Source: Hormiphora californensis (Eukaryota; Ctenophora; Tentaculata; Cydippida; Pleurobrachiidae). From it: 64,000 nt of DNA. The notes beneath the pieces are model-generated. The model made no database searches. It was not told where the DNA came from and saw only the letters and a list, made by a program, of their open reading frames with translations. The stretch spans positions 186,001 through 250,000 of the forward strand of contig CM035357.1 in assembly GCA_020137815.1 (NCBI GenBank), written 5' to 3'. Below are positions 22,652 to 34,466 of this stretch, in pieces (the first letter of the stretch is position 1; each line of letters opens with the position of its first letter). Both the position numbers and the translations under genes were made by a program.

Positions 22652-23402
22652 AGTTACATCCGACTTCGCCTAAGCTTCTCGATGGTCAGAAGTGTCACCC
22701 TTTCGATCCGTGGTTTCCGTGGGAAAAAGGCTGAAGCTACATCTGACGATCTGTGGAACATGAGAGTGTGTGCGTACTGCGTAGTCAATGAACAATTGTT
22801 TGTAATTTATTATCTTATTCCGTGATAGCGCAAGAGCGCATTTATTTAAATAACAACTGAGAACTCTCAGCATCAAAGATTGATTACGGGAGTGCTCTCC
22901 CCCCAAAAAAAAATTTTTGTTTTTGACATTGTTAGGCCAGATGCATGCGGCTTCTTTTAATATAATTTTATTCATTTTTTCCCTCTCATTTTTCCCTGCC
23001 CTGCTGAATGCCCGAAGGGGATTCCCCCAGATGATCGTCTTGGCACGCACAGCCAGCAGCCCCGCATATACGCGCCCCGCCACCCTCATCAAAACGCTGT
23101 GCACTGACCTGGCCAGTCTGACCACGCTGCAGGTGGCGCTGTGGTCTGTGCAGGTGCAGCCAATATGACGGAGCACCACTGACGGGCATTGAGAATTGAA
23201 TGGTTAAATGTCTTATTTCAATTTGCCAGTATGTACTTTAGTTTGAACTGTGGACATCACCATGCTTTGTAGTGATGACATTCAGCAAGTAAAGAACTAT
23301 GGGAGACCTTGGTGACATTAGCAGCGCTATGGACTCTCAACATACGACTTTAAACCGTTCAAATTCGCATCGTGTTTTAAAACAATTATCAGAAAATTAA
23401 AA

Positions 23403-24351
23403 ATGGGTGACATTTTCATTGCCTGCAAGAGGGGTGATCTGGAGAGAGTTACAACGTTAGTTGAGGAAATGCAATGTGAGATTAATGTTACTGATAAGTG
23501 GAACTCGACTCCCCTTTATTATGCTTGTTTGTTAGGGTACGAGGATATTGTACACTTCCTTCTTCAGTCAGGTACAACATGTTTCCAAATTCATCATTTT
23601 GACATTTTAAACCTTTCCTCAATTTTTTGCCAAATAAAGTATCATATCCCTTTTCATTGCACTGGTTCCCCTCGCTACCCTTGTTCCACGACTACCCACT
23701 ATACTCAGGTGCCAAGTACAATATAGATAAGTTCCATGGAGAGAGATGTATCAACAGTGCCCTAACGGACCAAATAAGGTCAATACTAAAGAACCCACCA
23801 AAGGAGAAAACAGAGCCCAGCAGGAACCCGTTTCGAGATGCTATGAGCCAGTGAGTATTTCCCAAGGCGTGCCCCAGGGTAGTGAGTGAGTATTATAATT
23901 CCCAAGGTGTGCCCCAGGGTAGTGAGGGAGTATTATAATTCCCAAGGTGTGCCCCAGGGTAGTGAGGGAGTATTATAATTCCCAAGGTGTGCCCCAGGGT
24001 AGTGAGGGAGTATTATAATTCCCAAGGTGTGCCCCAGGGTAGTGAGGGAGTATTGTAATTCCCCTGGGACTGAATGAATTCTCTTATCTATAACTGTGTC
24101 TTGAATCACCAGTTTGTACATTTCAGTATGCTAGCCTATCTATACCCCAAAATGTGATTTCTATTACCACTTACCAGTTTGTACGTTTCAGTATGCTAGC
24201 GGAGGCGTACCTAACGTATTCGGATGTAACGCTAAACATTGGAGGAACAAGACTGTACAGTCACAAGTCTATTCTTGCAGCTAACAGCCCTTACTTCTCT
24301 TCTGTACTTCAGGGGAGAGACAAACATGTCATAACCTTCAAACACTACAAG
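23403..24351 (+). pseudogene. ABTB1-like exons 1-3, first copy (incomplete)
   Basis: Three exons (23403-23571, 23709-23850, 24192-24351) are intact and in phase: the ankyrin part (MGDIFIACKRGD, LYYACLLGYEDIVHFLL), the linker, and the first half of BTB1 (LTYSDVTLNIGG, HKSILAANSPYFSS). They match exons 1-3 of the complete gene at 35122-39843 almost residue for residue. No later exons follow: unrelated sequence and the assembly gap come next. So this is either a truncated duplicate or the other haplotype of the same gene cut off at a contig end. Confidence 0.8.
23851..24060. repeat. 40-bp tandem repeat at the ABTB1 exon 2 donor, about 5 units
   Basis: The unit is GAGGGAGTATTATAATTCCC followed by AAGGTGTGCCCCAGGGTAGT. 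The array begins directly at the exon 2 5' splice site (CCA|GTGAGTATT), and each unit carries a GTGAG-like donor remnant. The second copy (35551-35590) has only about one unit. Just downstream, the exon 3 acceptor (TTTCAGTATGCTAGC) is also present twice, at about 24121 and 24187. Confidence 0.9.
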
Positions 24352-24359
24352 GTAATAAG

Positions 24360-25175
24360 TGTTCTTTTGTCCTTACTCTGTGCGTGTTGCAGTAGTCCTT
24401 TCTGTACTGACTGACTATCAACAACCGCACAAGAACGGTGGATTGCTGTTTCTGATACTGACAAAATAATACAACTGATTCCGAGCCAAAACTAAAACTA
24501 AACCGAAACAATAAAATATACTCATAAATGCGGCCATACTACTTCTCTCTCTCTACTCTACTCATTCTCGTGCAGAACTCATCTCTCAGATGCAGGGCTC
24601 TCTATGCAGAGTCTCGGGACTCATTTAGTCGCCAGCGTCTTAGTAAGCCACATTGCTAGACTAAGGCTGGATCTCAGACTAAAGCTCAGGCTATGCTTCA
24701 GATCACAGGAACTGACTCAATAGAACTCAACTCTCTCAGCAGAACTGTCTCCGAACAGAACTTACTCTAGTGTCTCTCTCAGGAACTCTCTCATTGTCTC
24801 TCAACGCAGAACTCAGGAACTGCCTCAGCAGAACTGCCTCTCAGGAACTGCCGGGAACTGACAAGTGTCCTCTCCTCTTGTACCAGCTGACCACACCCGT
24901 CCTTCTCTCCACACTTTCTCCGTCTCCATCAGGGCGTAGGTAGGTTCCCATTGTCCTCAACTATCGTAGATCTTTCTGGAGCATCTGAATTGGTTTTGCT
25001 GCGGACTCTACGATTGTCAGACAAGCAGCTATTGTCTACTTGGTACAACGGCAATAACCAGGTCACACCACACCCGTGGGACGTTTCTCTTTGCAGAAAA
25101 TCATCCTTTTCTTCTCCTCGCGTAACAATGCATCCTAAATTCCCGGTCAATATCAAAATAACTTCAGACTGCAGA
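24360..25175. other. stretch without a clear gene, before the assembly gap
   Basis: Contains short repeats of GAACTGCCTCAGCAGAACT-like words (24560-24860). It also contains a possible coding fragment at 24986-25175 (+) that stays open to the gap (reads LSDKQLLSTWYNG and PWDVSLC); I do not recognise it and it may be chance. Confidence 0.4.
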
Positions 25176-25275
25176 NNNNNNNNNNNNNNNNNNNNNNNNN
25201 NNNNNNNNNNNNNNNNNNNNNNNNNNNNNNNNNNNNNNNNNNNNNNNNNNNNNNNNNNNNNNNNNNNNNNNNNNN
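25176..25275. other. assembly gap (100 N)
   Basis: Exactly 100 N, the usual placeholder for a scaffold join of unknown size. The sequence right of it starts at one end of an inverted duplicate segment. Confidence 0.99.
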
Positions 25276-27490
25276 GCTTAATTCTGGTAGACAAAACAAA
25301 GATGTCATGGGGCAAGACCAGAATGAAATACCACTCGGTTGATCGAGGAGAGAAATACAAACGAACTACCAAACCAAGAGAAACAAGAGAAGCATGACAT
25401 AGGAGAACTGAATACTGATAAAACAAGAAACTGGGGTGATGTAGGGGTGATGTCACATGAGAAGGGGACTGGGGTGATGTCACATAGGTAACAGTTAATG
25501 TAATGAAGGGACTGATGAAAAGCACCGGTTTTTACTTTCAACAAACACACGTGAGCAGCAGGGGTCTAGGGGGGTGAGCAGCATCAAAGAGCAGCAACAA
25601 AGACAGACTGATAAGAAAATGGGGCAACGAAAGGCCTTGTGACAACGATTTAGAACACCGTTTGTCCGGGCTGGTTGACGGTTGTGTTGATTGTAGCTTC
25701 TCAACGCTCAACACAAGTAAGGCAACGTGAGAGAGTAGAGACTAAAAGGAATGGCGACAAACAAATATTGGTCTCGGAGGGTTTTTATTGGGCATCCTCT
25801 GGGTGGTTGAAAGGTAAATATGACAGTAAGCACTGCATACTAGCGGGATGCCAAAATAATAAACAAAGCTGCACAGACTGCAATTGGTGACACGTACACA
25901 TGGCGACTGTAGAGCAGTGTCGTCTCTGCATGGTCAGCAATTCGGCGTTCGTCGCACTCAAAGTAGAGCAGTGGTAGTAAGGTCTTAGGTCTCTCCTCCT
26001 TTTGTCGCTCGCTCTCGACTTAAGTCTCTGCCTCTCTCTTCTCGTTCTCTCTCGCTCTTCTTACTCTCTCTACGTCATATTCGCACTCTCTCTCCAGTTC
26101 CTATATTTCTCTCCTTTTATGTCTATGTTCTCCTAGGTCTCTCTTTGTTTCTCTCTGTCATTTGCCGACTGTGTCAACATCCGGCTGATAGTTTGGGGCA
26201 GAGAGAAAAGGACGGGGATGACAGAGAGAGAAACGTAAAGCATCGAAACGGAATCAGTTGACCGTCAGAGCGGGTCAGAGGCTAACCAATATAGAAATCT
26301 GAAGTAACCTTGTTTCTCTTTGTTTCTCTTTGTTTTCTTTTCCCGATAGAGCACTGTTAGTGGAACGTGATCTATTCCTGTGTAGTAATTTGACTAGATA
26401 TGATTATTGAGTACAAAACAAATGCCGGAATTTTAATAACCGATGACATGCTTGATAGACGAAGTTTTAAAAAGATCGCGTGAGATTACACAACGAAAAT
26501 CGAAAACTCTTACACTGCAGTGTGAACACTGATAGTTATCATGTTTCACCACTAAACCAGAATAATACAAATCGTGCCCGTTAAACTACAGCTGCACCAA
26601 AAGGGCGGAGTGTGTAGAGCTGATGGTGAGTATGAGTTGGTACGGTGGGCGCGGGGGTTGACATCTTTAGTGGGCGTATAATCAAATAACGGAACAGATA
26701 CAGCAGATGTAACATGGTACGTGGTACCTAGAACAGATCCAAGCAGTGGTAGTGGCAGATACAGGAGGAGGAGAGAAAGAGAAATCTAAGGGATCGGGGC
26801 AGGGGGGCGATATTAGATTCAAGCGTAGCGCGGGACACCCACACCAGCCACACACATGGGCCAAACTGACCTGCTATGCAGGCACCAACACACACATTCA
26901 CACACTTGATTTGATTTTGAATGATACACCAACAGTGACAGTCAGTATACAGTCTATAATGAGGTGTGGTAACAGGTCATAGTGTATTCATTTTGGGCAC
27001 ACAATTCATGTCGAGTGATGTTATGTTTTGATAACAGTGAACAAATTGTACAAACATTTAAAATTTTCATTACACAATTTAAACAAGAATTGTTGGACAT
27101 CATCACTGCAACCATTCCGGGCGTATCTTCATTGCTTATCCTAACAAAACGGTGATACCCAACCACACTAACATCCTGCTGTTTTTACTGTATATAAACT
27201 GGTCTAAACATTCATCAGCTGGCAGAGGGGGGGGGCGGGGCGGATTCATTATTCAGTTGTTTTAGGGATAAAAACACTTGGCCTTCGGGTTCTACAGTTT
27301 TGTTATACTTTATGAAACATAACACAGAAACCCATTAATTGTTCATCAAGGCCCTCGTGCCATCTCCCTACCTACCCCCTCTCTTCTATTATAACCACTT
27401 CTCATGACTCTACTAACATTCGGTCCCCATCCTCTTTATCCCCTTCCCCTCTCTCGTCAGCTTCTCCGATTTAAGCCCCTCACTCATCAG

Positions 27491-29118
27491 ATCAGCGAGT
27501 GGTTTGTTTTCAAAAAGGTTTCATGTGTGCGGCACATGGACCATCACCCACTGGTATGGGGGTGTTGAACATCGCTGAACGTCTCGATTTGCAGGTATCA
27601 TTCATTATCATCATTACTTTTTGTTGTGACCTCAGTATCAACATCGTTATCGTGTATCCCCTAACTGCTTGTATATTGGGAACTACGGACGTGTACGTCG
27701 TTTACATTGAAAAAAACGCGGAGTGAGAGGAGATCTCTCGTTTTGAATTTTTCAGTGAGAGTCTTTCAACAAACAACAGATCTATGGAAACATACAGTAT
27801 TTTCGGAGGGAGAAACCCCGTGTGTGCTTGATCTCGGCATGTTGATAGTGACTTCTCTCTCTGTCTCTCTCTATATCTCTTTATTTTCATCTCTTATCTC
27901 TATCTATATATATAGTAGAGTAATATATATCATAAGATATATATATATAATCTCTATCTATTGTTTATCTACGCTGTTTATAGCTCTATATAATATATAT
28001 CTAACTAGTGTTCTAGATGGTGTGTATATATATGTCTATATATATCTTATCATATATATCTTGTTTCATATATTATGTTTGTCTATCTTATCTATCTATA
28101 CTATATATATATATACTCTTCGAAGAGGAGCGGAAGAGAGCAAGAGAGAAGAGCGAGAGCGAGAGATAGAGGAGAGTAGAGGGAGAGAGAGAGGCGAGAG
28201 AGGAAGAGAGAGAAGAGAGAGAGAGATAGAGATAGCGATCGAGAGAGAGAGAGAGAGAGATCGAGTAATAGCGCTGAGAGCGAGAAAGAGAGAGAGAGCG
28301 AGCGATAGAGAGATATGAGAGAGAGAGAGGAAGCAGAGAGGAGGAAATACTATCCACAACCCGGTCTATATCGCTACCTCTCACTCTTAGCGTCTCTCTC
28401 TTCTCTCTCACCCTCTCTCTGGGTGTTTTACCTCTCCCTTACAATAGATCTCTTGAGATAGGGAGGGGAGAGCTGCAAGTAATCGTTGTAGTAAAAATAG
28501 TCCAGTAAAAGAACTAAAGCTAAGATGCCGGGTTTGCAATGTACTAGCCGGGAATAAAATCCAGTAATAATACCAAACATTCGCACGGACACAATAACGA
28601 GCGTGTTGAGGATGTTTCGAGGGAATTCCAGGGACGGTTACCAGCTGAGGAATTTCCTGCGACATTCATTTCAGAAGATGCAAGACATCTATCTTCAGAG
28701 GTGGAAACTAATGTGGGACTCAGATGATAACTGCTTTCAATGTGGGTATGCACGCGGTTACCCCTCATGTTGAGGGATTAGGAATGTGTGAAGGGTAACT
28801 TCTTCAAGGTAAACTTCTTTCAATGGTTGGTATATTTTGTAAATAATGCGGTTACGGCCGCAATGTATTGTGGGGGAGTGTGTGGAACTATCCGCTCTCA
28901 GATCCGTATATTACATGTACTCTTTTATCTGACCTCCCTCCCGAAGTACCGGGGGAGACAGTAGATAGGGGAAACTCTCCTCTGTCCTAATCTGTACATC
29001 TCTATCACTTACTATCCCCAATATCTCCCTCTCTGAGGGCACATGCCATGGGAAGATGGATTAATTTATAAAAACCAAGATTGTTGTAAAGACCAGAGCA
29101 TCTCACACTTCAGAATTC
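27491..29118 (+). pseudogene. decayed KLHL exons 4-6 in inverted orientation
   Basis: Exon 4-like sequence at 27491-27594 (retains TTGAACATCGCTGAACGTCT but has insertions), exon 5-like at 28588-28740 (frameshifted) and part of exon 6 at about 29046-29118. They lie on the plus strand while exons 1-3 of the same copy (32920-32245) are on the minus strand, so they cannot be spliced together. Confidence 0.75.
28126..28330. repeat. imperfect GA microsatellite with AT-rich neighbour
   Basis: GA-rich tract counterpart of 8003-8204, heavily interrupted. It is preceded at 27890-28120 by a TATA/ATCT-rich low-complexity stretch absent from the first copy. Confidence 0.85.
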
Positions 29119-29220
29119 TCAGCAGAAAGGATTAGCTTTAGGAATTGAGCTTCTTTTTACAGTTCCACTATAGAATTGTCTTGATTTATCAGACCACTAA
29201 ACACCCCCCTCATCTAGGAC

Positions 29221-31401
29221 ATGAAGATCCTCGTCCTCTTGTTCCTTGTGGGTACTGCCCTCTCCAGACCAGAGGATTACCCAAAGGAAGCTGTTGTGTG
29301 TGCCTGGGAGGACACCTTCTATCCAGTGGGTGCCAGCTGGGATGTAGATTGTAACACCTGCACGTGCAACTCTAACGGTCTGGCATCCTGCACTAGGATG
29401 CTGTGTGGGACAGGGTGCAGGGTGGGAGAGGACACACTGTACGCAGTGGGAGCCAGCTGGGATGTTGATTGTAACACCTGTACATGTGGTGACACAGGCC
29501 GGGCTCTCTGTACCATGAAGCTGTGTCTGGATGATAAAGACACAGATAAAGATACCAGAGACCCTCAAGCATTTGCATTTGCTGATGATGACTCTGAGGA
29601 TGATGATCCAGTAGATACCAGAGGGGAGGAGGATGTAGTTGCAGTATGTAATGTTGATGGGATGATATATTACGCTGGGGATTCCTTCCCTGCAGCTGAT
29701 GGGTGTAACACATGCAGGTTAGTGTAATATTAGTGAAAACAGGGCAAATCTCAACAAGCTAATTTTGGATAATTAGGTTTGTGCCAACACTATAAATATT
29801 AAATAGCCGATTTCGGCTAGGATTTGTTTTGGGACTTTTCACTGGTTGCACTTCCTTCAGAAAAAAATGTTAATCTAAAAGTTGTGAACAAATTTAGAGT
29901 CTATCTCTAACCATTTTGGAGATATTTGCTGACAAAGTTGGTCGCTAATTAGCCAAATAACATTATCCCCTCAGGTGTACAGAGACAGGTCTAACTCCCT
30001 GCACAAAGATGATGTGTCGACCAGATAAAGACACAGATAAAGAGGACCCACAAGCATTTGCATTTGCTGATAATAAAGATAAAGAGGACCCACAGGCATT
30101 TGCATTTGCTGATGATGACTCTGAGGATGTTCCACAAGATAAAGATACCAGAGGGGAGGATGATATTGCAGTGTGTAATGTTGATGGTATGATATATTAT
30201 GCTGGGGATTCCTTCACCGCAGCTGATGGGTGCAATACGTGCATGTGTGGTGACACAGGGGCGGCTGCATGCACTCTTATGATGTGTGATACAGAAACAT
30301 TTGTATTTGCTGACGATACCGAGGAAGATACAGATAGGGAGACCCGTGGTCAGGAGGCTGGAACTGCTAACTGTGTGTCTGGTGGGAGGAGTTATTACCC
30401 AGGAGATAATTTTCTAGCAGAGGATGGATGTAACAACTGTGTGTGTACCAGTAAGGGTGCAGCTGCATGTACCAGGAAGGCATGCCCTAGAACTTGCACG
30501 TAAGTTGTCAAATACATATCACTCACTTTACAAACGGACTATCCATATTATGACTAACGTTATGCCATTTGAAAGAGTTCCAAGTTTGAGTGTCTCGGCA
30601 AGTCAGTTGGAAGATGCCAACATGGTCGAAAAGTGACTAGATCCTGACTAAACTCCCCCTCCCCTTAGGTACAATGACAAGGTGTACATGGCAGGTGACT
30701 CGTTCCCAGCTAAGGACGGTTGTAACACCTGCACCTGTGGAAGGAAGGATGGCTCCATTGCGTGCACTGAAATGGCGTGTATCTCACAGGTAAGTTCGAT
30801 TATATGAGTCTCTCATAATGAATCAGTTGATATAATGAATCATAGTTGACATGATAAATTAAAGTTGATAATGAATCACTAATCAGTATCTCCCCAGGCT
30901 CTAAGTAAGGAGTATAGTGACGACTATGGTGATGACCCTGCTTACGGTGAAGATGTGTTTTGTTATGTCGACATGAGGATCATGTCAGTGGGTGCCACAT
31001 GGGATGAGGGATGCAGCACATGTAAGTGTGAGGCTAATGGATCCATATCCTGCAACACAACCCCATGCTGTCTATATCTGGGGCCCCGAGGTGAAACTAG
31101 ACGAGTAACGGAGGGTCAGACATTCAACAACGGATGTGGGAAGTGCAGGTGTCTGGAGGAGGGGCCTGGAAAAGTGGCAGCATATTGTACTTCTAAACGT
31201 TGTGCTAATCAGTGCCAATACAAGAATTGGGATCTAGTACAGGGGTACACCTTCAGGAAGGGACGGGGACAGATGATTAGTGTATTTGATGAAGATGAGG
31301 GATGTCCCAAGTTCTGTAGATGTGAGATGAGCAGGAAGAGGGGCGCATTTATTGATTGCAAGATGGATAACGGGGAACCTGAACCATGCATCTACTTCTA
31401 G
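29221..31401 (+). CDS. secreted multi-domain pacifastin/VWC-like protein, copy 2
   Basis: Exons 29221-29717, 29975-30499, 30669-30789 and 30898-31401 join in frame to 548 residues. Signal peptide MKILVLLFLVGTALS, then the same succession of CNxCxC modules and acidic PQAFAFAD linkers as copy 1. Exon 2 has one extra linker repeat (29 nt longer exon-wise, 525 against 498 nt). The last exon is nearly identical. Intron 1 is short (257 nt) because the MITE and the acceptor triplication are absent. The frame is fully open, so the gene looks functional. Differences are mostly silent or in linkers, fitting either a recent duplicate or a second allele. Confidence 0.85.
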
Positions 31402-32244
31402 AATACTACACTTAATTAAGGACATGCTATGTGTCTACTTCTAGAATACTAGACAGTAGTACTGAACAGGGACATGTATGTTGTGTCTTCTTCTAGTACA
31501 TTGTTCACAACAGGGACATGTTTATATTTTTGTATGCTTCTAGAACATTCCCCACATTCGTATAGACTGTGTGAAAATGACGACCTGGAGTTTGCAATAT
31601 ATAAAGTTTCTAATATGAAGTTCGTTTTCTGTGTAAATTTAAATCTAAACAGTCCAAACGTTTTTCTAGCGAGATTGTGATATGTGTTAAAACTGGTGAG
31701 ATACTGCTTACAGTACTGCGTTTAAAATACTAATGAATCTCTTATGGAGTAGCACCTGCAGAATCTACAAATTGAGAGAGGGGGACAAAGTATATACATT
31801 TATCTCTCTCTCTCCCCCTCTCTCACTCCCCCTCTCTATCTCTCCCCCTCTCTCGCTTCCTCCATGTAACTGCAACATTCATAAACACACGCTAAAATGC
31901 AAATTACAGGGCAACATCCTCCCGTTCTTCACACAGTTGTAACATACAGATCATTGACCAAACAACAAATGTGTTTGCGGTCTGCTAATGATCACTCTTT
32001 CATCCTGGCTGTATTACACGTGTTCGTATCTCGATCTGTCTGTTTTATGAGGCATGAAATAGATGTATGACTTTATGGCTCATTATAGACGGGAATATAT
32101 TCATACAGGTATCTTTTGCCATATCCAGATTATGTCACATAGAATTTAGAAACTTTGGGAAAAATGTTATGCGGAATAACGCATGGAAACATGGTGATAC
32201 AAATATTATACTGATACTCCCTCTCTCTCTCTCGCTGATCTCAC

Positions 32245-32920
32245 CTGAGGGTGATGAAGGAAAGGAGATCAGCTGCTAGTACCAGATCATGCACATTGCA
32301 TACATCAATAGTGACTTGACCACTGTATGAGAACTCAATCAACAGCTGCATGATCTCGGGCTTTATACCTGTTAAAAAACAATGGGAGTATAAAAGTAGT
32401 TAAAAAGGAAAAACAATGTGATTTTAAAAGCAGTTAAAATTATATCAAACAGATCAGATTGAAGCATGTTAAACAGGATGGATAGGATGGTTCTACATAC
32501 CTTTTATCTGGACCTCCTCCTTTGAACACTCTGTCATCCCAGATAGGAACATGTTACTGAAATACTCTGATCTGGCAGCTAGTATAACTTTATGACAGGG
32601 AAACTTGATTTGAGAGTTAGTCCACCCATCCTCCACCACCACATACAAATCACATAACTTCTCTTGCTCTTTAAAACCTCGTAACGCTTCTAACAGCTGC
32701 AGAAAAATAAAATGTTAAATTTATTAAACTCACTTTTTTTAGTTAAAAATGATCGGAACAATTCACCAACCTTTTGGGAATTGTCTGACTCTTTAAAAAC
32801 ATATGATCGGTCTGAAATACACTCGAAGCTTTCGCCTAGTGATAGATTTTGAAGGCGAGATCCCATTCTTTCGTGACCATCCTCATCCAACGAAAGGAGG
32901 CTCGATTTTGACTGAGTCAT
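32245..32920 (-). pseudogene. KLHL exons 1-3, second copy
   Basis: Exons 32920-32771, 32696-32501 and 32368-32245 have the same lengths (150, 196, 124 nt), phases and splice sites as exons 1-3 of the gene at 15692-15020, and are open. They encode the N-terminus and most of BTB. The downstream exons needed on this strand are missing or inverted. On this contig the copy is therefore broken, unless the inversion is an assembly fault. Confidence 0.75.
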
Positions 32921-33286
32921 TTGTGGTGATAAATGCTACATTCTAAAGGTCATTGGTAGTTATTTGATAGCTTTAAAATTGCTATTGATCACTAGACAGT
33001 GGACCATGGAGGTTGGCATACGCTGCAGGCCCCTTATAAGGGGTGCACGCATGAGGGGGCTGCAGCGCATTCCAACCACGGAGGAACTTTTAAATTTTCT
33101 GTTTTGGAAAAAAAATCGGGATCCGAGAGACTGATTTTTCAAATTTACTTCCTGCGCGGCGCGAATACGCAGTGCAGTTTTTGGATAAAGTTTGCGCGTT
33201 ACAAACTGCGCAGAAAAAAAGAATTCAAGTTCAAAGTTCAAACTTTGAAAACTTTTGATTTTTTGATTGGAGTGGGGGCCACTGGG

Positions 33287-33533
33287 ACGCCGTTACGATC
33301 TGGGTGTTTGGTGGCCTCTTTACAGGTGCGCGCTGCCAAAAAAGTTGATTCACTAAAATGACTCTAACCGCCAAACCACTCAACCGTTTTGGCTATTTCA
33401 AAGTTTATCTGGTAGGAAATGTCAAGGCCTAACCCCAACCCAAACCCCAGCCCTAACCCTAACCCCACTTTAGCCCTAACCCTAAAAAACCGTTTGTCAG
33501 CACTCACGAAACACCCAGATTTTAACGCTGGCC
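33287..33533. mobile_element. 247-bp Mutator-like MITE nested in the Penelope palindrome
   Basis: Flanked by GGGCCACTGGG on both sides (33276-33286 and 33534-33544), while the right arm of the palindrome has one uninterrupted copy. Terminal repeats contain ATCTGGGTGTTT and AAACACCCAGAT. The core (33425-33490) has CCCTAACCCTAACCCC-like degenerate telomere words. Related to 17380-17652. Confidence 0.78.
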
Positions 33534-34409
33534 GGGCCACTGGGTGACCTCCAGACTGGTCTCGCGTGTGTTAGGGTGGGTTCAGGCATTCAGGAAAACG
33601 ACGTTGATTCAGGTGTTCAAATCAAATGCTAATAAAACAAACGTTTCGACACAACGTGTCCTCATCAGTGTTAAGCTAACGTCTGTTAATAGGTTGGACT
33701 ATTTAAATAACACACATAGTCGGTCAATTAGTGGCTACACCCGGTCTGAAATATGATCGCAGCTGGGTCCGTGGTCTGATAGTTCGCAGTCTGGGTAGAT
33801 TGGGCCCGAACTAATCAAAACATGAACCCATTCTGCTGGCAGTCATTCAGGCTCGGGTGTTCCCTCTCAATCGCAATATTCTCTTTCAAAAATGTTTCTA
33901 AAGCGTCTCTTCCTCTGCTATGAACTTTAAAATCAAAATTATTCAAAAAATTCTCATAGTCTCTCACACTCCTCCTTCCTGTCACTGCCTCGGGGTGTTC
34001 CTTGACGAGGTGTTTGCCGAGGGAGCTCCGATCGTTGCCCAGTCGCTGACTACTCTCATGTTCGTTAACCCTCTCTCTCAGTGGTCTTGCCTCGTCAAGG
34101 AACACCCCGAGGCAGTGACAGGAAGGAGGAGTGTGAGAGACTATGATAATTTTTTGAATAATTTTGATTTTAAAGTTCATAGCAGAGGAAGAGACGCTTT
34201 AGAAACATTTTTGAAAGAGAATATTGCGATTGAGAGGGAACACCCGAGCCTGAATGACTGCCAGCAGAATGGGTTCATGTTTTGATTAGTTCGGGCCCAA
34301 TCTACCCAGACTGCGAACTATCAGACCACGGACCCAGCTGCGATCATATTTCAGACCGGGTGTAGCCACTAATTGACCGACTATGTGTGTTATTTAAATA
34401 GTCCAACCT

Positions 34410-34466
34410 ATTAACAGACGTTAGCTTAACACTGATGAGGACACGTTGTGTCGAAACGTTTGTTTT
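34410..34466 (+). ncRNA. hammerhead-ribozyme-like motif in Penelope-like element
   Basis: The core CTGATGA is followed by a stem II hairpin (GACAC, loop, GTGTC), GAAA, then CGTTTG, which pairs with CAGACG upstream at about 34418-34423 as a stem III. Stem I is less convincing. An inverted copy lies at about 33628-33684 (-). Hammerhead motifs are known from Penelope-like elements; activity here is not shown. Confidence 0.6.

Larger units (their letters stand above)
18000..22920 (-). mobile_element. CR1/L2-type non-LTR retrotransposon (LINE), two open ORFs
   Basis: A LINE on the minus strand with ORF1 at 22651-21185 and ORF2 at 21206-18249. It is present only in the first copy of the repeated segment; the second copy has a different insertion in the same AT-rich tract. 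Element ends are approximate. The left (3') end lies near GAGTCCGGG at about 18006, and the right (5') end before the T-rich tract near 22915. No stop or frameshift interrupts about 4.4 kb of coding sequence, so the insertion is young. Confidence 0.85.
25276..29118 (-). repeat. inverted, diverged copy of about 7.3-11.2 kb
   Basis: The segment reads as the reverse complement of about 7320-11205. 25276-25480 matches 11205-11020, 26400-26520 matches 9600-9520, 26990-27300 matches 9090-8770, and 28588-28740 matches KLHL exon 5. Divergence is clearly higher, with more indels, than in the following direct copy. It lacks the 621-bp MITE. The right breakpoint near 29118-29127 joins KLHL exon 6 sequence to the counterpart of 11197. 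Confidence 0.8.

Noticed and set aside
33420-33490. Interstitial telomere or chromosome-fusion scar
   Set aside because: The CCCTAA-like words lie inside a MITE with target duplications and are degenerate.
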